Source of the DNA: Vespula vulgaris
Taxonomy: Eukaryota; Arthropoda; Insecta; Hymenoptera; Vespidae
NCBI RefSeq assembly: GCF_905475345.1
Contig: NC_066593.1
Span: 2,257,274 to 2,321,273 of the forward strand
DNA length: 64,000 bases
Reading direction: 5' to 3'
The translations under genes and the position numbers were made by a program. The notes under the pieces were generated by a model, which searched no databases, was not told the DNA's origin, and saw nothing but the letters and a program-made list of their open reading frames with translations. Within the stretch, counting starts at the first letter, position 1; every line of letters begins with the position of its first letter. Below are positions 1 to 10,500 of the stretch, piece after piece.

Positions 1-39
<39 letters not shown>

Positions 40-1463
40 GAAGTACACATTCAACAAACACACCGTTCGTAGTTTCTTTTATTCTTCTTTTAAAATGGCG
101 AATGAAGAAACAAGTCAAGTATAATATTATGTACTGATCGTTAATAAGTCATAAAAACTATCTTATTTTTGACTATATTCATATGTAAACGTGCGGGCTC
201 TTCTATACACACGTTTCGCAAATAATTAAATAAGCAAGAGGGTTGGAGTGTGTGTATGTGCGGACGCGCGCGTTGTGTGCAAGTGTTACCAAACATAAAC
301 ATTAATCGATTAAAAATTAAAGAAAACATATGGGTAAACACCGTCATGGTTGATCTATCATTATATTATTTTTCTTAAAACGATCTAAAATACGAAAGGA
401 ACGGAATTTGATTTTATTCGGAAAAAAAGAATTTAATAGATCGTAAAATTGCACTTGAAATATGAATGTATGTATGTGCGCGTGGGTGTGTGTGCATATG
501 TTTGTGTGTATGAATGAAAAAAAGATATAATGCGAAAAAAGAATAGCACAGCGTAAAAATGAATTTCTTTGAATCGTTAAACGAGGGAAAGAGAGAACAA
601 GAGAATTCAATTATTCAACAAACATAAATATATACAAATCGGTATTAATACATTAATTTAACGTAAAGTTATACAAATTACCGCCGATGCGAGAAATAGA
701 GAGAGAGAGAGAGAGAGAAAGAAAAATAATGAATGTAAAGTGAGAAAGAGAGAGAAGGAGAGAATGTATGTAACAGCGATAAAGAAAGCTATCGATAATT
801 TTTTATCATAGCTGAGAGAGTATGATTTTTAATAACACCATAAAAAAGATTTCCATCGGACATAGAAGAAAAGAAAGAAAGAAAAAAAAAGAAAAAAGAG
901 AGAGAGAAATGAAACGACTAAAAACGAAATAGAAATTTTTTTCGAAACTCGCACGAAATAAAATTTTTACGAACTCCGTCTTTCTCTTCTTCTATTAATT
1001 CTTTTTAATATATTTATGTATATATACACATATATGTCTCTCTCTCTCAATCTTATCCCATAATAATATATATTATCCAGTGTCCTATCGCTCTCGCAAT
1101 AAGGACCACAATTAATTTCTAACGCAACAATTTTTTATTACAAAAGTCCATTCCGACGTCACAAATTTCAACTACGTCATCGTATGTTGCGTTGTCGTCA
1201 TCTTGCGTCCTTCTTTTCGTTTTTCTCTTTCTTTTTATCTCTCTTTCTCTCTCCGTATGATTAAGATTTTTTTTTAAATAAAAATATGTCATTTTTTGTT
1301 TTCTTTCCTTTTTCTTCTTTTAAACAACAACAACAACAACCATGGAAATAAGTCATTTTATTGAAGACATACGAGTTATACGTTTATATATTATATTATG
1401 ATATTAATTCGACCAGCGAAATCGATCTTTTTGAAAGAAGAAACATTTCGTTTCTCGTACGTA

Positions 1464-1494
<31 letters not shown>

Positions 1495-1877
1495 ATATTT
1501 CATCCTATTTCCTCTATGATCTTTATTTTTCAACTATTATCTATGCGCGAGTATATTTGAATAAGTTTGTTTCGACTTCACGTTGACCATTTCAATTTCT
1601 TTTTTCTTCCTCCCCCACCTACCCTCTTCTTTTTCGTTCTTCGCTCGACACATTCACATACACACACATGCGCGTCCGCGCGCATATATAAGAAAAAAAG
1701 CAAGTTACGTAACACATGTTAACACAATACACCTACACGCCCATAATAGAACACCGCGGAACGCGAAAAACGATAAATGAAAATTTGGCGAGAAACGAAC
1801 GAACGTGTGTCGGATGAGATGTGTTGTTCCAACAAAGAAACACAAAAAAATACATAAATTATATTATTATCATCGTT

Positions 1878-1916
<39 letters not shown>

Positions 1917-4900
1917 GTCGTCGTTGTCATCGTTGTCGTTATTATCGTGGCCATCGCCATTGCCATCGCTATCTTCATCGTCATCATCATCGTCATCGTT
2001 ATCGAAAGAGAGTCGAGAAGAAAATCTGCGGACACCCGCGTGTCGTCTTGCCAGTAGCGCGGGAATGGCAACGTTCGATCCATGAAGTTTGAAACACGGC
2101 CGTTTGTGTGTTGGATATATTATTATAATAATATAACGAGATGAATTTAACGATATAAAAAAGAAAAAAAAATATCGCAACCAAAAAGAAAGAAAAAAGA
2201 AAAAAAAAAGTTGTCCGCTTGGCATCGAGAAGCTAGCAGCAAACCAGCGTCGCTTCCAAAATGGCTCCCTGTGCTGCCCTTCCCTCCCTGTTTATCAGCA
2301 AAATCCTTTGTTTCCAACCACCACCACCACCACCACCAACCCTCCCCCGCCCCATCCAGAAACAACACCTTCTCTTCGTCCCTCCTACCGAATTACGTTC
2401 TATTTGTATTTATCATCGATCATCGTAATTGTAAATTATAATTATTATTATAAACGTTTACACGAGATAATAAATTCTGATAAAATGTCTAAGAAAAACC
2501 ATAAAAAAAAATTATGGCTGGTCTCTCTCTCTTACAATACGCTTTTCTTCAATAATTAATTGTTGTTTTTCTTACGTAGCACTTTCCTTTGGTTTGTCCT
2601 TTTTTTCTTTTAATTTTTTGTCCTTTATTTTTTCTTAGTCTTTGTATTTTTAGTCTTTATTTTTTTCCTTTGATAGTTCCCTTCATTCCTCCAATAATAA
2701 TATATTATTCCGATCGGTAGTTTTGAATCGCTGTACAGAGTTCATTTAAAAAGAAGCAATGAAGTAATAAAGCTGTGCAAAAGTAACGTCAACGTTAGGG
2801 TGATGAAATTTACTATGAAATTTATCAAGAATCGAATTCGAATTTCTCTCAAATTTGATCAATAATTTCTTTGAATTGCTTAATCGCGTTCTTGAACGTC
2901 GTCCACCAAGGTGGTGAAAGGTCAATATAAATCTGTGAATTCAAGAAGAAGAAGAGGAAGAAGAAAAAGCGATCCTACGCACATAGTTATATCAATCGAA
3001 TTATATAATTTAGATTGGGGGGTGAATGGAAGAAAAAGAGAAAAATCATTTTTATGTAATAATAATAAGGCTAATATTATCTGTCCTTCGTGATCACGAA
3101 ACACTTTGAACAGTGATCGATGCATAGGATTTAGATTTTTTTTTTTTTTTTTAACAAAATTTCTGAAACTTATTGGACCAAGTCTTAATTTAAAGAATAG
3201 TAATTTTTTCTTTACTCTTAAAGAATTTTTTTAATGAACATATAAAATCATTCTCATATTTTAATTAATTTACACAAGAGAAAATACTCCTCACACTTGT
3301 CAGAATCTCTTCACTATAGGATATTACGTACTCGTTTATCATTTAAATTCTTTCAAGGTAATCACGAAAATTTATATTTCAATATAATAGCAATCAATAT
3401 CAGTGACGTGTAAAGATTTTTCTACGGTTATATATGAAATATGTATGTATCCAAATTTCGCAAACGTTGTTACATCGTTTTGCCCTTGCAAATGTTCACA
3501 TTTTTTTTATTTGCTTTTTTTGAAATAATTAAAAATTTTTTATGGTGATCGTTAGCATGCCTTTTTTTTTCCATTCATATAACACTTTATCAAAGTTTAG
3601 ATAAGAAAGCTTAAGACGTTCTACATATGTCGTGTTTACTTGTCGTTTTATGAAAAAACATATGCATATATATGATATTATTTGCTAATCGAAATTTGTA
3701 TATATATTTTTTTAATGGAGGTTTATACTTACATGATTACCGCACGTGCTATATTATTGCATAGTTCGAACATATGTCTTCTTACGAAAATTCTTTTTTT
3801 TTCTCTTTTTTTCTTTCTTTTTTTTTTTTTTTTTTTTTTAATTGAATAAACGCGTTTTATTCCACTTGATTCCAAAGAAAAGAGAAACAAACATAGCGAA
3901 GAAAGATTTCACATTCATCATAGTGATCCTCAACTTGTGTTATAAAATAAAAAACACTCGCAATAATGAGTGAAAAATTTATTTTTTTCTAGGATGGAAA
4001 AAGAATGGAAAAAAAAGAAGTTTTTTTTCAGATCGAGAATAAAAAAAATATTTTGAGAAATGCGATTCAATCGTTGGTTTCGAGATCATACCAGTTGCCG
4101 ACCCTAATTATAGAGTACAATATTTAGAGATTCTCAACATGTGATAAGAAGTAAAACTTTTAGATGTACAACGTTAGAAAGTATATAAGTTAAATATAAA
4201 ATTTACTGTGTGTGTATATATACATATATATATATTTTTTTTTTTCTTTCATTCATATTATTATAATTTTATATTTATACAAGGAAAAGTTACATGGCGA
4301 ATCTACGTGAGGTGTATAATAAAAGATTGAGAATCACTGCTTCAACCGATTACTGCACATCTATATAGATCTAAAGAGAAAAATTAAATTATTAATCAAA
4401 TGCTAACTTTGTGACGTAACATATATTGTATTTGTAAATGTATTCGTGTAATTGCGAGTAAGAAAAGATCAGCGTTTGTAGTTTTTATTGTCTTTTTCTG
4501 TCAGAGAAGTTTAAGTTAGAACGGACGCCGTGACCTACGAGATCATCGTCACGTATATTCGAATACCTGACAGCACATGACTTCGTTGGAAGCATCACGT
4601 AATCCATATCTCTACACAGGAAAGTTCTTGTTTCGATCAGTGGACGACTAAATTGATTGGTATCACGACGATTGACACCATTAATTAACGCATTCTCGTA
4701 TTGAATCGAACGAATTTTACGATTCACAATTATATTTTATCATCATACATATTGTAAATTTATCGAGACAAAGACTTATATAAGTTTGAAAATTTTATGT
4801 CTTTAAAAGGTGAATTTCGACGAAATACGAAAGTATGATGAAACTTTATAACGAAAAGTATCACAGAAGTTCATAAGTATTTATGTATGTACGTACGTAC

Positions 4901-5304
4901 GTATATATTGCGATTGGTAATAATAATTAAGAAAAAAGAAAAAGAACTTTTCAAGAGAACTTTTTTGTTACGAATTAATTTTTAATGACAGAAAAAAGAA
5001 GGACGAGTTTTTGTTCGTACAATGTCCCTTAAAGATTCTCCTTCGATGTATTTCGTGTCTCTCTCTTGTCTCGAGAATTTTATTATTTCGTAATTGATAT
5101 TGTAAGAAAAAGTTTATGGAAATATTTACGTGTTTATCAATGGTCCATTTTGGATTGTGAGAGAGGGAGAGGGAGAGGGAGGGAAAGAAAAAAAAATTAT
5201 TTAAAAAGACGTCAATACGACGATGACGAGTGTTAAAATAAATACTTGTCTATCGTTGATAAATTTAGAATCTCTACCAACTGTACTTTTGAATAGAGTT
5301 ATTA

Positions 5305-5354
<50 letters not shown>

Positions 5355-5640
5355 GACACACACACATATCGATCGATAATCGTAAGCTTCGACAAGACGT
5401 CATTTAAATTGCGCGTCTGTCTTGTCTGTTAATGCAGTATATAAAAAAAAAAGAAAGAAAAAAAGAAAGAAAAAAATTTGCGATATTCCCTATAAAACGT
5501 TTCGAGTAAAAGAGATTATTGATAGGATAAGAAAACTTAAAAAAAAATGATCATTTTTCACGATACCAATGATGGTAGGAGACGCATGTTCGAAATTTTT
5601 ACGTAAGGTATTCGAAGAATTCAGCGCGAGTTTTAAAACG
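1..5640. other. gene-poor, low-complexity spacer
   Basis: No gene was recognised here. The stretch is AT-rich with homopurine/homopyrimidine runs, (GA)n at 1-40, (ATC)n at about 1880-1916 and (GT)n at about 5306-5351. Open frames in it are mostly encoded by simple repeats (poly-Asp, poly-His, poly-Ile). Two patches look more complex: about 2030-2310, which is GC-richer, and a minus-strand open frame at 4485-4727 of unknown meaning. It could hold upstream regulatory DNA of Pfk or the untranslated end of a gene outside the window. Confidence 0.6.
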
Positions 5641-5647
5641 TTCTGCG

Positions 5648-5682
5648 ATTGGTTAACGCGTCCGCCGACGAACGTTGATTGG
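5648..5682. promoter_or_regulatory. paired CCAAT boxes upstream of Pfk
   Basis: Two inverted CCAAT boxes (ATTGG) lie at 5648-5652 and 5678-5682, exactly 30 bp apart, in a CpG-rich patch just before the inferred first Pfk exon. CCAAT boxes bind NF-Y in animals. Their role here is inferred from position; no TATA box was recognised. Confidence 0.45.
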
Positions 5683-5739
5683 CGAATGAATCGGATGAGG
5701 TGGGGATCAAGTGTTTGAGCAGGGTCGGTGGTGGAGCAT

Positions 5740-5850
5740 AGGAACTTAAAGGTCACCTTCAGTCGCCCAAACGTCGTGCGAGTGTTGTCTTTGACGGTTC
5801 GAGAGGTAGCAGCTAGAGTGCTGCATTTTATCAGAGAGCGAGAAAGCGAG

Positions 5851-5882
<32 letters not shown>

Positions 5883-5939
5883 CGAAGAGCACGTTTTATC
5901 GTTGCCTCTTTCGCTCGTTGAGCTCAATTTCTTCTTTAA
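5740..5939 (+). other. Pfk: Pfk non-coding first exon (inferred)
   Basis: This CpG-richer segment ends at a very good donor (TTTAA then GTAAGTAAT from 5940) and has no ATG-led frame that would join Pfk in phase. It contains a (GA)n tract at about 5832-5882. The nearest suitable acceptor on this strand precedes the Pfk start codon near 7475, so it is best read as the 5' untranslated exon. The transcription start is not known; 5740 is an approximate left limit. Confidence 0.5.
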
Positions 5940-7067
5940 GTAAGTAATAACGCCATTATGAGATATCTTTATGTTCGTATTAAAAACACGTCGAATCTTA
6001 TATTCGTAATAAAAGGACGCCAAATTTGACATTCGGCGTGTGACGAATACCGAATTTTTCATCGTTTGTATCGTTTCAATTTTTCCGAGCTCGATACAAG
6101 ATCATTAAAACGTTCTAAGCAATTCGAACACGTTGGAAAAGGATTCCTTAGGTAGTCGATAGTCGCTTGTTTCTTGACGTTAAGGTCGATTCACAAAATT
6201 TCTTGTCCGTAACTTTTACCTACGTCGAATACGTTCGAGGTATAATTTCAGGGGCTTCGGATTTATCCTACGTTCGTGTTTAATACGCTTGAAAACGTCA
6301 AGTGACGTTTCGATATCGTACGATTCGTTCGGCGCAGATATCATAGCAATTATCGTCTATGCACGAATATTGATATTGGGACGGGAAGGGTTCACTCATA
6401 CCGATAGTGTGTAATATGTAAACATTATTTATCTCGCACAACTTAGAAACGACATGGGAAATGTTGTGAATCGACCTTTATTCGATAGATTACCATTACT
6501 GCATATCATCACCGTCGAGTTTTCATCTTTTGATTTGACGTTCCATCTTTGAAATATTGCCAAAATGTTTTTTCTACTAATGACGCCACGTTTCGTGGAT
6601 CCAAACGATCCTTTGAGAATATTGTTCGACTGTCTCTTTCGTCTTTTTATTATTTTTATATTTTTTAAATATTTCTTTCCAATTTGGAAGTTAAAATAAT
6701 TAGAATTCGATCACAAACGTAAAGGCAATCGTTTAAATGACGACAATCGTCCCTGTATAAAAACAGAATTTACTGTTGCCAAACTTATATGTCGTATATA
6801 TGTGTTATGTGCTATCATGTGTACATTACTGAGGCAACATTGCAAGTTTATGTTCTATCGTAACAAAAGAAACTCGTCCGAAAAAGAGATATAGCATGCT
6901 ATGAAAATTTTGTGTCAAGGTGAGAGATCGTCTCTGTTACTTCAAAATTTATCGTTCGGATTGTAAACGATTAAAAGAACAGTAATTACACAATAATTAT
7001 TAATATTATTACATTATTTGGTCGTTTTTTTAATGTAGATCGTTTGTCATTAATTTTAGTCTCAAAT

Positions 7068-7334
7068 ATGGATTACAAAAAGAAAAATATACATTCCAAA
7101 AATATCTATTCACGGATAGATGTTACGAAGAAAAGTCATATTGATCACTGTTCTACTGCTACTACAATGCTATCTGTTGTACATAATAATCCAATTATGT
7201 TAGATAAAAATTATGATACTAGAAAAGAAACTGATATATACAATGATAAATCAAACTCTTGTGACTTATCAAGAGAAAGTTCAGAAGTACTTTGTGTTTG
7301 TGATGCGCAATTTGGAACTGTTTTAAGTAAATAA
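7068..7334 (+). CDS. candidate alternative N-terminal Pfk exon, or stand-alone small ORF
   Basis: An 88-codon ATG-led frame that is less repetitive than its surroundings. It is preceded by possible acceptors (TAG ending 7038, TTTTAG ending 7059). A donor (AA then GTAAAT from 7327) lies just before its stop. If that donor is joined to the AAAG acceptor ending 7478, the frame runs in phase into the Pfk start at 7502 and would give a Pfk with roughly 94 extra N-terminal residues. If joined to the TAG acceptor ending 7474 the phase is wrong. The encoded sequence is Lys/Asn/Asp/Ser-rich and matches no family known to me. It may equally be 5' untranslated sequence. Confidence 0.3.
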   Translation: MDYKKKNIHSKNIYSRIDVTKKSHIDHCSTATTMLSVVHNNPIMLDKNYDTRKETDIYNDKSNSCDLSRESSEVLCVCDAQFGTVLSK

Positions 7335-7501
7335 CATTTAGAAAATTTTAAGTATTTGTGTTAATAAAAATAATATGACGACATAAAAGTAAATCCTACT
7401 AATATATCATATAATTAATGTCTTACCAAATTCATTCCAAAAATCTCTTTCTTTTAATTTATTCTGTTTTATAGAAAGATTGTCAAATCTGCGACACAAT
7501 C

Positions 7502-10500
7502 ATGGCTGAAGACTTAGTACCGCAAACCAAATTTATAAAACCAGGTAGTCATAAAGGTAAAGGCCTAGCTGTCTTTACCAGTGGTGGTGATTCACAAGGT
7601 AAATGTTCATCTGATAATCGATATATTTAATTTTGGATATCAAAAACATTATATTTAAATATTATTTTTCAGGTATGAATGCCGCAGTAAGGGCAGTTGT
7701 GAGAATGGGTATATATTTGGGTTGCAAAGTTTTCTTTATCAAAGAAGGTTATCAAGGTATGGTTGATGGTGGAAGTAATATAGTAGAAGCAACTTGGTCG
7801 TCCGTATCATGTATTATTCATAGGGTCAGTAGATAACATTTGATAAGAATTTTTAATTTGTTATAATTTAATACATTGTAGTTTTGTCAAATCTTTAGGG
7901 TGGTACAATGATAGGATCTGCTAGATGTCAAGAATTCAGAGAACATGCTGGTCGTTTAAGAGCAGCTAAAAATTTAGTAACAAACGGAATATCCAATTTA
8001 GTTGTTATTGGAGGTGATGGTTCTCTAACTGGCGCAAATCTTTTCAAAGAAGAATGGGCTGACCTTTTGAAGGAACTTGCAGCAAAGGGTGTGTAAACGA
8101 GATTAGATCTAATTATAATAATTGTATTATTCAACGTTATATAACATAATAATTATGCTCTAGGTGAAATAACATCTGAACAAAGTGAAAAGTACAAATG
8201 CTTACATATTGTTGGTATGGTGGGTTCCATTGATAATGATTTTTGCGGAACTGATATGACTATTGGAACGGACTCTGCATTACATCGTATTATAGAAAGT
8301 ATTGATGCTATTGTTAGCACAGCTTATTCTCACCAACGTACGTTTATAATGGAAGTTATGGGGAGACATTGTGGGTATGTATAATAAAATTTAATGTGTA
8401 TCGAAAACAACAATTTACTTCATATTCAGAAAGAGTCATTAGGTGCAATGAAAATTTATTATGTTATCATAGTTGATCTAAAGAGCTGATACAAGTTTTC
8501 TACTTTTTTTTGAACATTTCTTTCTGTTTTAATATTGGCCTATCTATTGGTATTGGTTACCGCACTTTGTCATATGGTATAGTATAAAAATTAAAATTAA
8601 CATTTGGCTAGGTATCTGGCCATTGTGGGTGCTCTAGCTGCAGAGGCAGACTATGTTTTCTTCCCAGAATGTCCACCTCCCATCGACTGGCCTGAAAAAT
8701 TATGTAAAAAGTTGGAACAGGCATGTTTTATGAATTTTCAAAATTTTTCATTTTGTTGCTTTTAACTAATGGGATTTTAACAACAAAATTTTTTTATCTA
8801 ATATCATGCTTCAATCACTGAGTGGTTGTCAATGTTAAAAATATGTACCACATTTAAAATCCTCCTCCGATATAAATACGGGCGAGTGGACAAAAATGCT
8901 CCTTTTGTATTTAACAAATGAATTATAAATGTGTAGATTTATTATTTTGATTGGAAAAAAATATTTCATATAATCAGAAATCAGAAGCTTCCAGGTATTT
9001 AACAATAGCTTCGAGTTTGGCTTCTGAAGCTTGCTATTCGTTTCTTCCTGAATGTCCAACAAAAGGTGATTGGGTCAATGAACTTTGTGAAGCTGTGCAG
9101 AAGGCATGTCAGCTCTAAATACTTTTAGTAACATGCTTTTGACTACACGATTATTTCAATCCTAGTAACAATTTATGGAATAGTTAGATCCCTTTGATTG
9201 TAGGAAGATATATTCAAATTTTTTATTAAATATAATGTAGCCCATTACTTTAAAAGGACATTCAATCATATATTTCAAGTGCTAGATTTCATATTAAAAC
9301 GAGAAGTAATATTCAATATATTTAGTTACATCTCTTTACGAGTATTCGATTTTTTAAATATATAGTATCTATCAATGAAGATTCTTTGATATGCCAAATG
9401 TGCAATATGTTATTGATTAATTTCATTTATCCTATTTAAAATTTGCTCTTGTATTATGACTCTAATAAGACAATGCAAATGTATTTAAGAAGTGTAGTAC
9501 ATATTATTTTAGCTAGTTTTCATGACATACCATTACAGTTACCTGGCTCTAGTGGCAGCTATCTGTTGTGAAGCAGATTTTGTTTTCATCCCAGAATGGC
9601 CACCAGAGCAGGATTGGCCGAACAAGCTCTGCAAAAAATTATTGCAGGTTTGCTAACCTTTTTTTTTTTCATTTTTTAAAGAGCAATTAATGTGCTTTTG
9701 CTTTTTGTACATCATATCTTTACATAAATTAAAAATTAGCTTTTTTTACAGTTTAATTCATAATCACATAAATGATGAAAAGCTTTGTATGAATAGAATA
9801 CATATAAATTATTCTTAATTTCTTACTCATAACGGGGTAAGTTATTCGTAGTTCGTTTTCCTTTTTTGCTTCTGTGTTCATTATTTCAAAATCTAACATT
9901 ACATCCACAAAGTAAATATAATATACGATGTCTTGAAATCCTATAAAATTCAATAGAATAAAAATCCAGTAGTAGTTGCATAAATATTTTCATAATTCTA
10001 ATAAAATGAAATATAATTAGAAGTGTTTTATAATAATTAAAATATCGTATATTCTATGCTCTTCACAACTATTTTGGATTGATTAATAACTTGCTTGCAA
10101 ATTTTACTTTATTATCGTTATATAAACTTTTTATACAAAATTAAGAGCGATTATGTTTTTTTTAAATAATAAATATATTTTCAGGAACGTCTTACTGGAC
10201 AACGATTGAATATTATTATTGTAGCTGAAGGTGCTGTAGATAGGAACGGCGATCCTATTACTGCTGCAAAAGTACATAAAGTTGTTGTTGATAAATTACA
10301 ACAAGATACCAGGATCACTGTGTTGGGTCATGTCCAAAGAGGTGGTAATCCATCTGCTTTTGATAGAGTGTTGGTAAGTTTTTTTGTCATTAATTTTTTT
10401 TTTTCATTTTTTTTTGTCATTTGCAGTTTTTTTTCATGTAAATTTTTTTTATGCACATATTATTTTATTTGGAAATTGGTAATATTTTATAGGGGTGCAG

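Noticed and set aside
1719..2225. Open frames with poly-Asp, poly-His or poly-Ile across 1.8-2.2 kb on both strands
   Set aside because: They are translations of one (ATC)n/(GAT)n microsatellite in several frames, with no splice or homology support.
5490..6062. 190-codon minus-strand open frame near the Pfk promoter
   Set aside because: It reads through the (GA)n tract as poly-Ser/Leu and lies antisense to the inferred Pfk first exon; no family resemblance.
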